From assembly GCA_020091685.1 (NCBI GenBank), contig CM034603.1:7761683-7825682 (forward strand): a stretch of 64,000 bases of DNA, read 5' to 3'. The notes beneath the pieces were generated by a model. It was not told the DNA's origin, made no database searches, and saw only the letters and a program-made list of their open reading frames with translations. Positions within the stretch are counted from its first letter, which is position 1; every line of letters starts with the position of its first letter. This stretch comes from Lutjanus erythropterus. Its lineage: Eukaryota; Chordata; Actinopteri; Lutjaniformes; Lutjanidae. Positions 1 through 12,594 of this stretch are shown piece after piece. A program made the position numbers and the translations under genes.

Positions 1-1539
1 ATGTTATAAGGCATTATAAAAAAAATTTTGTTTGAAACCCAATCAAGCACTTTCTACAGGCATGTCTGACAAATAATTTGAGAGACATGTAATGATAGCT
101 CCTGATGTATATACCGTCCAGGATTAGGAGTAAAGCCTGCAGCAGAGGAATCATCAAAGGTGTGGATCTATAGCAGTAAACAGTATTGAACATATGTCAG
201 AGGAGCTCCAACTGGAGGAAACACCCTGACTAAAAATTAACAACTCATGGCTAAACAGGAAGGATACGATTGCTTCCCCTTCCCCACTAAAATACTGGCT
301 GTGAGAAGTTCAGTTCCACAGTGTCGATTTGTATATAATGAAGTATTTGACATCTACTGCAGCCTGTATTCTTGCTCCATATTCTTTTCCTTAAACAAGG
401 GCTAGTGACTGTAAAAAAAAAAAAAAACATCTTTGTGCAGGTCAGACATTTCTTGTGGTCTCTGTTATTACCATTGTAGTGCATAGAGCATCAAAGCACA
501 AGTGAAAAACTGCAGCATATGGCAACAAACCAAGAAGATCATCAGACATATTGCAGGGTAGCACAGTCAATTCTGCTTACACAAAGTTCACAGTATCTGT
601 TATAGTTTGTCAATGAGCGTTTGAATCTCAAAAACCAGCATACAAAGTGTGAGAGTGACAATATTGTGTACTTTAGAAACATGATTATCTTTTAATTCAG
701 GACCTCAAAGTGTTGTGCATTGCCAGACAGTATGGCAAGTAAATAATGCCAGTAGTTCCACTCTTGATATGCGTAGATATACTGTATGTATAGGGGGAGT
801 GTATATAGGGGTAGGGCTTTGGAATCATGTTGAGTTGCTTTTTGGCCGTTTCAGGGTCGGCCATCACTGTCAATAGCTGCTGTTTGTTTACATGTTGGTA
901 AGGGTAAGAAGGCAAGAAAGAGGTGGTAAACATTAACATCATAAAACATCATAAAAACAGATTGTCCTAAACCAAAAACAAAAAATATCATTCATTTCTA
1001 GGGATGGGGGGAAATAACTGATCTTTAGATGCATCACTTCTCTTGAAGGGTCATCAATCGATGCAAAAAAGTTAAAAAACAGAAATTTAAAACCCAATTG
1101 TTGACATGAGGATCAGCTGTTACAATGTTCTATGACAGGCTGTACGTTCGTTTTGACTGATGATTAAAAACGTAATAGACATAATCATGTATGTCATGTT
1201 TATGTTCTAAAGTCGGCTGCTTCTTCAGTTCTGGTGAGGATGGCTGAGTGTCTGCAACTACAGGTGGAAACAATCACCCCCTGCCTTAAAAGCTCAGATT
1301 TTTGATGCATTAAGATACACGGATAATCGTTTTATAATTGCATTGCAGGCCTCTGAATCAGAATCAGATCAAATTGTGAGGTGCCATAGAGCTTCCCACC
1401 CATATTCAGTTCTATGTAATTTTTTTGTACGAGCCACAGGGGGCCACATGAGAGGACTCTGGAGCCACAGGGTGCTGACACCATCCTTAAGCAATGTTAA
1501 ATTAAAGTGCAAGATTTAAGTGTAACGATTCACATTGAA

Positions 1540-2285
1540 TCAAGTAGTGCCAAATTCCGGTACCTGTCGATGCAAAGGGAGAGAGTAAGAGTTTATAGAG
1601 AAAGAGAGAGACCAATATTCACTCCTTGTTCAAGTTGCAGTGAGTCAGGACAATGGCGAGCCAAAAGCAGTTTCAGGTGTGGCTAAACTTTTCAAAACTC
1701 AATTCAGACACTGAACTTTGTAATGCAAAGCTCAGCTGAAGGTAACAGGTCTAACCCGAGGAAACTCCACAGTCAAACAAAAAATATATCTAAAGCTAAA
1801 GAGTGTGCCGTGCTTCTGAAAGCCAAGTACTCCGCAGCAACTGCAGCTAATGTTAGCACGCCTGCAACCAGCGCCTCATAAGTTTAACTTAATCCTCTAC
1901 TGATGATGAAACCTTAACTGATGCATCGACAGCTTCATTGACATCTTTAGATGATATATTAGCAAGATGGTAAGTTGTGTCAGAGATAACTGGGCTTTTC
2001 TCACTGTCTTGGTTGACATTGGCTTAGCATTTTTACAAGCAGCAACATTTAGCCACTGTGCGATAATACGTGAATTGCATAGGCCTGCAATTTATGGAAA
2101 GCACTGCAATAGCGACAGAAACAACATAACAGGAATTGAGAAGTTTGGAGTGTTTTTACAATGGAAGTTTTTTAGTTTTTTTGTTGTTATTATAGGAAAA
2201 GTAAGGTACCATTGGGTATTGGTACCAAATTCCAGGTACCGGTACTGGTATCAGTTCAAATGTGAACAGCTCCAAACCGAATAGA
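1540..2285. repeat. possible degenerate hAT-like dispersed repeat
   Basis: Both ends carry the same short theme: ccaaattccggtacc near 1549 and a run of ggtacc-containing words near 2205-2245 (ggtaccaaattccaggtacc). Such 'ggtaccggtacc' ends are common in fish interspersed elements. No transposase can be read between them. The call is an inference from end similarity only. Confidence 0.3.
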
Positions 2286-4859
2286 GAAGCAGCAGTGGTC
2301 TAAATCAAGGAGTAATCTACTGTGTCTCTCTTGTATGGTCACTACACAGTAGCACATCAGTGCAGGTGTCTGTATGAATATTTTCCTTTGTGCTCTCTGC
2401 GTTGTTTTGGTACACTGTCATACTTTTGTTCCTTTTTCCAGACTCCAGACTCTCCTCCAGCCTAATTTAAACTGATGTTTTCTCTTTCTTAGCAGCGACT
2501 CACAGCCCTTTCAGAAACATTTTTATCTCAAAGCCCTTTCTGCTCCCTGAAATCTTTTCTATGACAGGATAAGGATAACACTTTAGTTGGATAAAATCCT
2601 TGTTCCTCCAAAAGAAATGTCAAAAAACAGCTTCACAACAATGTATTTTGGAGTGTGGATCTTATTGGTTTTTATAAGGGTCTCTATCCCCCAAGGTCTT
2701 GAAGAATTTTACCAAACCTTGGGCTTGTTGTTCCCTCAGCTGAAAATAAGACATGAAAAAGCTGCAAATGGAGAGGTATTTTCACCAGATGATAAACAGA
2801 GATATAAACCAGTGTTTTCCATGGTATTTTTATGGTTTTATTACAATGCTATAAAGTGGATTGTGATGGGAAAACGAGACAGTTTATGGCATGTGAAGCT
2901 GATGGAAATGCTGTTACAGTGGAATTGTCTTGCCAGTGCACAAACAAGCACAAAAGTTAGTGTAAAATGTAATTTTTGCTCATATTTCTAACCCTGTTTG
3001 CTTTCTCTTGTTTGTCTCTTGCAGTTCAGCAGATGAGAAATTTCGCTGGAACAACCAAGGTAATATTTCCTCTTAAATGCTCTCAGAACATTTTGTCTGC
3101 TCCTCTATTGTTTGCATCCTACTGCCGCACATTGCTGACGGTGCTCATTACAATGGTAGCCATTGTAAAAATCCCCAAACAATATATTGATACAATCCTG
3201 TACAAGAGCTGTGGTGGCTGCAGTGGCGAAAATACTCGATTGGGCTCATTCTCTGCACTGAAACAATTTAAGAAAAGGCTTGTTCTGACAAAAAAAAACT
3301 CCTGTCTCTCCTGTGCCTCACCCCTTCTGACAGCTGAGTAAAGGTCAAACAGCATTTACAAATAATTCTCAGCATTTAGTTTAACCTGTTTGGAGAGCCA
3401 GATGGGAAGCGCTTTCCATAACGGGGCAAACGAAAGAATGAAGAATCAATGAGTGCGCGGCCTTTAGATGATTTGAAAGTCAAATGAAGACACCTCTCTG
3501 GGCTTGACAACTTCTTTGACAGCATTTTAGTCGGACAAACACCAGCCATGCAAGACACTGAGGTCTCTCTTTGTCAGTGATGGGGTGTTGAGAGGAGATT
3601 GATTATCTGAGTGCAGGGTTGGTGACCCCCGCCAAACAAAGAGGTGACTAAAGGCCTGTGGTCATAGTGAAGGCCTTCGGTGTGAGCTGTGGTCTTCATC
3701 CATCTGTTGAGGCCTGACCACTTGGCTCCAGAAAGGCTAAATTTACTCCCAAAAGGAACAACACGTCTTCACACCTAAAGGCCAGAATGAATGGATTGTG
3801 AATTACTGCCAAAACAACATGGTGGAGAGTACTGGCAGCAACAGGCTTAGTGGACCTTAACAGCATTACATAGGCCACATGACATAACTCACATGACATT
3901 ACACATGTGGTGTAAGTTTTAAAATGGCTTCGGTTTGGTTAGGTTTAGGCTAGAGATGTCAGTTTCTTTTCAGTGTGTTTTTGATAGTTGACATCCATTA
4001 ACTGGCAACGAACCGGTTAAAAAATGCAAAATGACGTGAAATACAAGAGGCGCTCTAGTCTGGTGCTCCCACCTCAGTGAGCTTTGGCACGGCATGTCAA
4101 AGCACTATCCTTTCAGAGGTGCTTTTTCTGTTGGCTTTGCTCAAGTCTATTCGCCACATTTATGAATTATAGCAGCACAATAGTAAGACCACTGTGCGGA
4201 TCGCACTGTGCGCTGCACTCTGCGCACTCCAACGGGCTGATCCTGCATCTGCTGCAGAGAAGCTGCCAGAGTGCAAGGCTTTTAAATAAACTGACAAATT
4301 GTTCCAAATGTGTTCCAAAAGCCCCCATCAAAAATATGAACTCTGACTCTTGCTTTTTCACCCTCTTCTCCTCGCCCACTTTGTCCAAGTGTGGAGGTCT
4401 ATCCTTTCTTTTTTAGCCTGGTGTCAGGCTGCACTGTGTAGAAAAAAAGAATGTCCACAGTTTCAGCATTTAATCTGTTTTGTCATGCTCTGAGCAACGA
4501 TGCGCTGCTGTTCCAGTTGGCTTTGTGCACCAAACCTGTGGTATTTTCTAATAAGTCAACCCACACATGCACAACCTACGGGTTACCCTGTGCATCGGTA
4601 CAGCATGTATCAAAACACTTTAAAATTATGAATATATACAATGAACTGATTTTTAAGAGCTCTAAATTAAGTAGGTTAGGCTACAACTGCACTGATCTTA
4701 TTTGCCGTTAAGTCGTGCACAATGAAGAAACAAGGCATGCAAGTTTGCAAATCTAGGGTTCCCCTCCAGACATGAGCAGAGTGTGTGTATGGAGGCTAGC
4801 CGACACCCATAACTGGCCAAAAACAATCTCAGCGGTTTCTCATTATCATCTAGTTTTTG

Positions 4860-5320
4860 GCACAAAAACTAATTGGTTAGGTTTCAGAGAAGATCGTGAT
4901 TTGGTTTAAAATAACTATGTTACAAATGTCACACGATGGAAGTGACCTCACTTGTGCGACAACATACCTGATATGACAGACAAAGTTTAGTTAGGCTTAG
5001 GCAATAAAACTACATGGCTAGGTTTAGGAAAAGATTGTGGTTTGGGCTAAAATAACTATGTTATTTTTGTCACATGATGGAAGTGACATCACTTGCACAT
5101 CCTCCACAAAATTATAAGTTACTCAAAACTTTAAATAACTCTATGCTTACTTTTAGTTTCACACAGGACTCAAACCTTGGTCTCCTAGGTCAAAGTTCTG
5201 TGCTTGTTTGAGGCATCCATCCACCTCTCCTCCTTCAAATGGACTTTCTCGCTCCTTATACTTCTCCTGTCATGCTCACTACGTCCACTAGGGGGCGCCG
5301 CTTAACAATAAAAGGACATA
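4860..5320 (-). repeat. tRNA-derived SINE-like element, copy 1
   Basis: One of three related copies in the window, with the others at 6540 and 43555. On the minus strand it carries a tRNA B-box-like word, ggtttgagtcc (complement of 5166-5176), followed by gtgtgaaac. The left part holds two tandem, diverged copies of a 'ggttaggttta...ttgtggtttgggctaaaataactatgtta...gtcacatgatggaagtgac' block (about 4875-4960 and 5010-5100). An RNA polymerase III origin is inferred from the box match and from the conserved spacing in the best copy (43555). Confidence 0.5.
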
Positions 5321-6334
5321 TCATTCAGAATAAGCTGCTTGCGCAACCGACCAACGGACAGGCTGAAAAGGAAAAGCCTCCCTCAGTCCAATCAGACCTT
5401 TTGATCTCGTCATCACTCACAAATCATTAAAACCCCATCACTTCAGGATCAAACAGGTTTAAAAATGAGTTTTGGCTTGTGTGTGTGAGGGTGAGAGTAA
5501 ATCCAGCGTAATGACGCAGACACCACTGGAAATGTTTCACCAGCAGCATCAACATCATCAGTCTGCAATTGTGTCAGTCCAAGTCAATAAAATCAGCCCC
5601 CTAAATCCACTCACTAAGGCCTCTACCATTACCATCTCTCTCTCGATTAGAGATTAATGTTGCTCCTAAGACTCATTTGTAAGGTTTTATCCCCCTTGGC
5701 AGCCCTCTCTAACTTGAAGACACTGGGCCTGTTATCAGCCTCCCTCTGACAGACAAACGGCCTGGTATCTAAGTGCCCCCTACACTTAGATCCCACAAGA
5801 TTTGTTGCTTGATTATCGGTCAGGTTTTTACCCTTGACCCGGAGGTTTACCCTGACACATTACTCTAAAAATCATGGATGTGTGGTAATCAGTGTGGCTG
5901 GATTACTCACTGGTCAAGGGCACTGTCTGAAGCCTCGAAAGGCCTCAGCTTACTTTGTCAGTTGGTTCGTGGTAAATTGACAAACTTCAAATTTGTTGGC
6001 AAATATGTGCCAGAAACTGGCTATTTTTTCTTAAAGACTCTCTTAAGTCTTTAAGACTGTCCACACCATGAATGACAACAATAACAATAAATATATAGCC
6101 TTTTAAAAATCTTTCCAATTAAAGGGAATGATGGGATCTACACCACAAACAGAGCGCCAATGACGATATCATGAGGATCACTTTCAGACTGATTTGATGA
6201 ACAGTAGACAAACTGACAGCCAATCGATCCATAAACATTCTGGTATACAACTTATTTATTAAATGTTTATATGACAGAGTGTTAAGTTAAAAATTACACA
6301 CAAAAAACATTTACTGCGAAACAACCTTTAGTGC

Positions 6335-6475
6335 AGTTGGCGCTGTTTTCCTGTGAAACTCCAGCAGTGTTTTGTGGAGTGAAAAACTAAACCCAACCTT
6401 CAATTGGCATGAGGGTGAGTAGAAAGTGACTCACTTGTCATATTTGGTTGAACTATACCTTTAAGACAGTTGGAG
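6335..6475. repeat. partial foldback/MITE element related to 52925-53195
   Basis: The words ttttcctgtgaaactc, ccttcaattggcatgagg and gtgagtagaaagtgactc match the right half of the element at 53098-53190, and the copy ends in a typical aactatacctttaag terminus. It is a truncated dispersed copy with no coding content. Confidence 0.45.
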
Positions 6476-6539
6476 AATACCAGTGACAGGCAGCACCGTG
6501 GAAGTCAAGTGATGTTCAACATGTGGTTAACAGAAAAAT

Positions 6540-6870
6540 ATCATAAATAGGTACTTTACGTAAGTCAAACAATGTAAGTCACGTAAGTCATGTATGTAAT
6601 GTAACTTAAGTAACTTAAAACTTAAAATAAGTCAACTTAGACTGTTGGTTTCATACGGAAAGCAAACCACAGTCTCATGGGTGAAAGTTCTGTGTTTGAC
6701 CCATCCATCTACCCAACCTTGTGGGATTTCTCGCACTTTATACTGCTCTTTCATAATTACTATGGCAACTAGAGGTCACCAGCTATAAATAGATGTAAAT
6801 ATGGGCTATAATGCTGCTTGCACAGACGAACTATACTAACATATTTTTCTGGTGAGGATGAGCTTTATAA
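6540..6870 (-). repeat. tRNA-derived SINE-like element, copy 2
   Basis: Shares with the copies at 4860 and 43555 the blocks 'gtttcatacgg...gggtgaaagttctgtgtttgaccca' and 'ttctcgcactttatactgctc...tcataattactatggc', then 'tctggtgaggatgagct'. Its B-box equivalent (ggtttgctttcc on the minus strand) is degenerate. It lies about 350 bp upstream of the exon at 7225. Confidence 0.45.
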
Positions 6871-7224
6871 TTGTAGTTGAAATAGCGTTTACAAGGCAAA
6901 TAATCTCAAATAAATTTGTTTTACCGTAGGTGAATTTCACACACTGCAAACCTGGCCCAGGATAGTATCCTATCATAGAATCCCTGGCTGGTATCTGTCG
7001 CTCCAGGCGAACTATAATGAAGCTGCCATGTATAGTCACAGGATCAACGGGGGCCCATAGCTCATTTTTGAAGGCTAACCCCTGTTGGGTTAATCTAGCC
7101 ATGAGTGTGGCTTGTGTCCCGTACTGCAGTGTAGAAATATGGAGGAACCGTCTGGAGGTGGCAGAGGAAGCTGTGTCTTTGTTTCCACTCATGTTTTCTC
7201 CCTATCTTGTTTTTGCACATGCAG

Positions 7225-7341
7225 ACGGACAGAAGGACATAGAAGAGGAGCTGACGACGGGTCTGGAGCTGGTGGACTCCTGCATCCGATCGCTCCAGGA
7301 ATCAGGCATCTTGGACTCGCAGGACACTGCTACAGGAGACA
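7225..7341 (+). CDS. ctnnd2: ctnnd2 exon: [25 protein letters not shown] segment
   Basis: Internal exon of delta-2 catenin, an adherens-junction and synaptic armadillo protein that binds the juxtamembrane region of classical cadherins. The 117 nt start with two bases completing a codon and then read [38 protein letters not shown], leaving one base over. This is nearly identical to the vertebrate CTNND2 segment that follows the N-terminal coiled coil. The borders are acceptor cacatgcag|AC and donor GACA|gtaagc. The first residues continue the end of the coiled-coil region. Intron phases are 1 upstream and 1 downstream. Reading through the donor gives an open frame to about 7508, but similarity stops exactly at the donor, so that extension is intronic. 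Confidence 0.95.
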
Positions 7342-7959
7342 GTAAGCCCAATGTTATGATTAAAGGGATTTTTGTGAAGGAGAAAAAAGGGAATTCTCCC
7401 GGTAGCTGTCTTTACAGAGACAGCCGAGAAGGATGGCTCAGGAGAGAACAGGTGAAATGCAATCAAAGAGCAGCAGGGATGGATATTCTGTCTCCAGGTT
7501 TGGGCTGATTAACCTGTTGAATGTGTGACTTCACCAAGCCAGTGTTTCTCACAAAGCCAGCCCGCATAACAGTATACCGCTGGTGAGAAATAAGGCATTA
7601 AATTAAAGAGCGAGTTCAGTCCTTTGAATAAATAGTAAAAAATAAGACAATTAGTTCCAGTTTTTAATTTAGTCAAGCCTCTGAGATCCATTTGTTCACT
7701 CAAGTACTTGTTCTGATTAGCGTGTTCTACATGGAGGCTGAACAAGATGTTGTCTTTCATTAGATTTCATCACATTTTCCAAAAGTACTGCTCAACAAAA
7801 TAAATAATTTCAAGTACAACTATTACATATAAGAGTGTCAATCCATAAGATCTATATCACAGATTTCATTTTCTGTGTTACACACATATTCTTTGTCTGT
7901 TTACCCATAGTGAATGCTTAGGCTTCGGTTAACTGCTTCAGTTTATACCAAATACACTT

Positions 7960-8665
7960 TAAAGCAGTAGTTTGGATTATTTGAAGTGAAATTGTGTGAG
8001 GTACTTATTGATAGTCTGTATATCCTACAGTTGATGGTGGTTAACACTCTTAGGAGAAGCAGAGAGGAATACCTGCACGGAAACTAAGCAATGTACTGCT
8101 GTGGACAGGGTCAAGTACAGTTAAACTAAGTATATATTTGAAACATTTTCACTGCTTTATCTTATTTAAGCAAAATATTGTTCTCACTCAACCAGACTCC
8201 ATTGCCAAAAGCAGCAATTTTTGCTTGCAGAACCATAATCTACTGCTGCCACAATCTGTTGGTTTGTTTGTGTTATTGTGTAAATTTGATGAATCCTAAC
8301 TAACCTTTTAAAACACCAAAATCACACAACAACAGAAACAAACTGACTGATCGAGGCAGCTGTGGACCAGCAACACCATGTTCTGCAAGGTAAAATGGCT
8401 GTTTTTGCCAATAGAGTCTGGTTGTCCGGTTGGAGAGAGCAATATTTGGTGTAATGCTGTCTGACGGCAGGGTAAAGTGGTGATAATTTTCCAAATACAG
8501 CTTACATTTGAACTGATGTTGATTTGTTTGGGTGGCTAAAATGTGTTTTGCTGCTGACTCTGTCCACAGCAGTTTATTGCTTAGTGTCCCACACCAGCAC
8601 TCCTGCTGCTTCCCCCCAAACCAGCAGCGTTGGGACTGGCATCCACTGTAGGTAATAGTAGATGG
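7960..8665. repeat. long palindromic (foldback) element, copy A
   Basis: The two halves are reverse complements of each other with many mismatches, meeting near 8300. The left half has actgctgtggacagggtca, actccattgccaaaagcag and ctgttggtttgtttgtgtta. The right half gives their complements: tgctgactctgtccacagcag (8554-8574), ctgtttttgccaatagagt and aacaaactgactgatcg. The arms are about 340 bp. There is no transposase. Related copies lie at 12595-13180, 56750-57110 and 60385-60535, so this is a dispersed foldback family. Confidence 0.6.
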
Positions 8666-9198
8666 ATATGTGCATCATGCAGTCCCATGCAAAGCAGAAG
8701 GATAAGGAGAAAGTTAGCAAAAGAGAAAGTTGACTGTGGTTCTGCTGGGTGCTAAGCTTGCTCAAATGTTATTGGAGCACAGAGCAAAACGGGGAGGGGT
8801 TTTGGAAGGGTCTTCCAAAGGTCTTCCCTATGAGCAACTCCTTCCTTTTAACACATGGTCATTGAGCCATTGTCAATATAAATGTATTGATTAGTGCTGC
8901 TTTAAAAAAGTGACAGAAAAAGTTTCACAGTTGGAGTTGGAGTTTTAACTCCAGAGTTCAATGCAGTTGTTTATGAAAGCTCTCAGTGAGCTCCTGAACA
9001 ACTCCCTGTGCCTCTCTGCTCCACTCTCATCTTTTTTTATTTGGTCCCAGGGATGATACCCATGTCTCTTGTATAGTCGACCCCATGGGAGAGAGGTAGC
9101 TGTCAGGAGACATGCAGAGTCGTGCCAGTAGTTTGATATGCTAATCCATCCTCGCTGAGGTGTCAGCTGGCCTGCTGTTCACAGTGCAGAGAGGGGAG

Positions 9199-9227
9199 AC
9201 ACACACACACACACACGCACACGCACG
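9199..9227. repeat. (CA)n microsatellite
   Basis: A short CA run with interspersed CG variants. It has no visible function. Confidence 0.9.
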
Positions 9228-10023
9228 CAAGTATACAGCACGGGCATATATAATCACACATGAGGCATGAATCATAATCATGAAAGGAAGAGAAGAGTAC
9301 AGGCCTGCATGCATAAGCTGTTTATGCACACATGCTAAGCACTCGCTCACACACATGAACGCACGTGTATGAATGGTAATTTTCCTTGATGCTTTTTGAT
9401 GTTTAAATAACAGTTATGTAACTGGCCGACTGACTAGCCAAAAAAAGAAGAAAAAAGAACGAATGTACAAGCAAGAGACAGACGGAGAGAGACAAAGAAG
9501 CGAGCAGAGACAGAATGAGGGACAAAAAAAAGAGAACCCAAATAATATTAAATAACACTTTTGCTAAAACCCCTCCTCTAAACATTGATTGTTCAATCAT
9601 AGTTTAGCAACCATAACTAGGCAAAGGACGTTTAGCAAGCACTGGATCTTCTCCACATGTTGAAGTGGTGTGGATGAGGCTGTGCAAAGAGAGATATACT
9701 TAGCATGCATGGCTAACTAGCTTACTGCAGTCATAAAAGTGTTTCTTCCCAAGGTGGAGGAGTATATGATTAATAAACTAATTTGTGGGGTTAAGAAATA
9801 TTAAGTTCATGACCAGCACAGCCTAAATATAAAATTTTCTCAGGGTATCCAGGATGCCATTAAAATTTAGGCGTTAGCAATGTTAGCTGTCTATCTTGTT
9901 CTTTGTTGCATTTAGGAAAGTTTACACTCCAGCACCCCTGTCCAGTGTTGCTCAAGATAGCGTTACATTTTCCAAACACTTTAGTTGCTCTTGTAACAAC
10001 ACTGTCCTCATGTTGTCTGGGGA

Positions 10024-10390
10024 GTTGAAGATAAGAGGATAGACCCAAAATGCAGACTCGGGCAGAGTTGTTGATGATTTAATAAACTCAAAATACAAAC
10101 ACAAAATACAAAAGGCTTATGGAGGGTAGGCAGGTAATCCAAAATACAAAACAAATGGCAAAGTCTGAGAAACAAAGACTAATGGGGGAAAAACAGGGGC
10201 TAGAGCGTGTGAAGATGACAGAGTAGCAAAGAAAGAGGGAAAACACAGAGTCTAAATACACAACAGTTGAAAGAAATCAGTAAATAAATAATGCAGGAAA
10301 AAGACAGAGAGGAAGTAAAGTGAACAAAGACACATGACGGAAGACTTACAAAATAAAACAGGAAATAACTGAACAAAACCCTAAACCATA
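10024..10390. repeat. probable non-autonomous interspersed element
   Basis: Begins gaggatagacccaaaatgcag, then gatttaataaactcaaaata, 'ggcttatggagggtaggcaggtaat' and an A-rich tail region. This arrangement is frequent in fish dispersed elements. It appears only once here and no terminal repeats could be defined, so the family is not assigned. Confidence 0.35.
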
Positions 10391-11280
10391 ACAAATGATT
10401 TAGCCTCAGCACAATATCATGCATGTAGCCATCAAGTGCATGTTTAAAAACCTTTTATGAGATTCTTCTTTTAAAATGATGGAAACATTAAAGCTATAAT
10501 ATGTAATATTTCCACATTAACACATTAGAAATGTGTTACATATTTTGTTGAGATATGTACTTACATTATCCCAGATGTTTCCAACAATGTTCAAAAGCAG
10601 AGAAATGTGTAAGTTATTCAAGGCAATGGTGCGTTTCCTGCTAGCCTTTGCTAACTAGTAGCTAGTCGTTATAACACAGAATACTTCGGATACAACAGAG
10701 AGTGTGGAAGGAAGTCATCGAATGTGATTAAATGTGACATGAAAAAACTTCAATACATCACTTTGCGGAGCATGATTTCTGCCTGAGTCATGTCAGATAG
10801 ATCTTCAGCTGCTGCAGTGGTTTTTTAAAAGTGAAAATATTAACTTCCACAAATGCCACGCCACTTAACGACATCATCAAACCATGTCTTTCATTATTGT
10901 TTTGATGTGAGTTGTATATTATTGCATACAGCATTTTTGTCCTGCTCAAGGAGCTAACGTTAGCTTAATTAGCTAGCCAGAGCTGATCAAATCTGTCAGT
11001 GAATGTCTCAGCTGGGAAGATGAACAGTTACTGGCTAGAAATGTGAAGTTCACTTTTGTCTACCTCTGTGTGAAATTAAAGACCCATTGTTTCAGAAATG
11101 ACTGAGAATTTTGAGTCTGCCAGAAAGCGGTCAATTGGTATTTGTTTCATGGTGGTAAAAAAAAAAAAAAGAGCAGCTGGTTAAAATTTTAATTTGGCAC
11201 ACAAGAGTATGTATGGACACACAGCCAAGCATGAAAGACACATACTGTATTATGACATACATACACACACCTCAACAAGA

Positions 11281-11492
11281 CACACACACACACACACACC
11301 AGAATGCTCTGTTACTCAAGCTGCAGCAGATTTGTGCAACACAGCAACAGAGCGTTCAGTGTCTTCATGCTTCGTGCTGGTGATGCTCGCCTGTGTGCAC
11401 GCTAATCTGTGTGTATGTGAATATGTTGCACACAGCTATGTGGGGACTGTGCATGTATGCAGCTTTGTGTGTGTGTGTGTGTGTGTGTGTGT
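11281..11492. repeat. (CA)n at 11281-11299 and (GT)n at 11466-11492
   Basis: Two dinucleotide arrays of opposite polarity about 165 bp apart. The open frames that cross them are low-complexity artefacts. Confidence 0.85.
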
Positions 11493-11598
11493 AGCGGACT
11501 GTGCATGCCTCCAATGGGCATCTAAAAATAGACTCATGAAATATTAAAATGTGTCAATAGAGAACGCTGGTCATGATGCGGAAGAAAAGCCACTCAAC

Positions 11599-11599
<1 letters not shown>

Positions 11600-11673
<74 letters not shown>
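11600..11673. repeat. (TG)37 microsatellite
   Basis: An uninterrupted 74-bp TG array, the longest in the window. It produces spurious Cys-Val and His-Thr repeat frames on the two strands, which are not genes. It is a likely polymorphic marker. Confidence 0.95.
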
Positions 11674-11677
<4 letters not shown>

Positions 11678-12085
11678 ACGTGACAGGAGAAGAGATTAGT
11701 GAGCCTGAGCAGGTCTGTCAGGGTCAGACCGTCCACGGCTACATGCATGCAGATGTGGCGTGTGTGTTTGTGCATGCGATCATGGAGCAGGACTGAGTGA
11801 GACGTGTGTGTGTGTGTGTATGAAAAGACATTAAAATGCACAGGCAGAGACCTTCTTACGGCACCCCATTACTTTCCTTCTAATACTCTAATACACCCCT
11901 ACCTCCTGCTACACACACACTCTCACCTCAGATGGATTCAGTGGAGCCTTCAGTGTTTGCCATCTGAGTGATAATGTATTTATGAGGCCCTTCGCTTCCC
12001 TAAAGGCTCCACTACCCATATGAAACACACCTAAAGTGGCAAACAAAAACTGTGGAAAACATCCTCAGGCTTTGTGCACACACAT

Positions 12086-12112
12086 CTGTGTGTGTGTGTG
12101 TGTGTGTGTGTG
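12086..12112. repeat. (TG)n microsatellite
   Basis: A 27-bp pure TG run inside a generally TG-rich stretch (12080-12215). Confidence 0.9.
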
Positions 12113-12594
12113 CGAGAGTATGTGAATCCATCTGAAACAAGCCTGGAGAACAAATTCCTCCATTGCATTATGTGCTTTTGGGAGCCTATGTTTGTATGTG
12201 TGCGTGTGTGTATTCGCCCAAGATGAGCCTAAATTGGACACGGAGGCCTTGACCTAGTAAACTCACTCACCACCCTTAGCTTAATATCACATTTTAAATA
12301 ATTCACTATCACCAGCTAGATCGCCTACAGGAGCTGTTCGCTGTACTTTTAAGTGACTTTTCACTTTGGTCCAGCTTTATTTTCCAACGCGCTCATCCAG
12401 AGTGACTCCGTTTGCTGTTAGCTGCTGACTTTATGGGTCCCATGCAGTTGATGTTGACTGCCGGCACACTGTAATTTTTCATTCTCTCTTGTTGAGTAAT
12501 CACAAACAAGCAACATTTCTTCTTGTCTTGTGTTGTTTCTTGGTTGGATTCTTAGACTGCTGGGGGAAAAAAAGTGACATCAACAGAGATTAAA

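Larger units (their letters stand above)
1..7224 (+). other. ctnnd2: ctnnd2 intron (3' part), phase 1
   Basis: This is non-coding sequence upstream of the first exon in the window. It ends at the acceptor ttgcacatgcag, just before 7225. The next exon starts with the last two bases of a codon, so the intron is phase 1. No exon encoding the Ser/Met-rich segment that precedes this part of CTNND2 in other vertebrates was found here, so that exon lies further left. The contents are AT-rich sequence, a possible hAT-like relic near 1540-2285, two copies of a tRNA-derived SINE-like family (4860-5320 and 6540-6870) and a partial foldback element (6335-6475). The long open frames here, such as 2587-2991, have no recognisable protein similarity. 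Confidence 0.8.

Noticed and set aside
2587-2991. 134-residue + strand open frame with a hydrophobic start
   Set aside because: AT-rich intronic sequence, no recognisable domain and no splice or promoter context. The length is compatible with chance.
7342-7508. Extension of the first exon to an in-frame stop at 7508
   Set aside because: Similarity to CTNND2 ends exactly at the gtaagc donor, and the next exon continues in phase.
11551-11841. Open frames of Cys-Val or His-Thr repeats on both strands
   Set aside because: They are translations of the TG/CA microsatellite.
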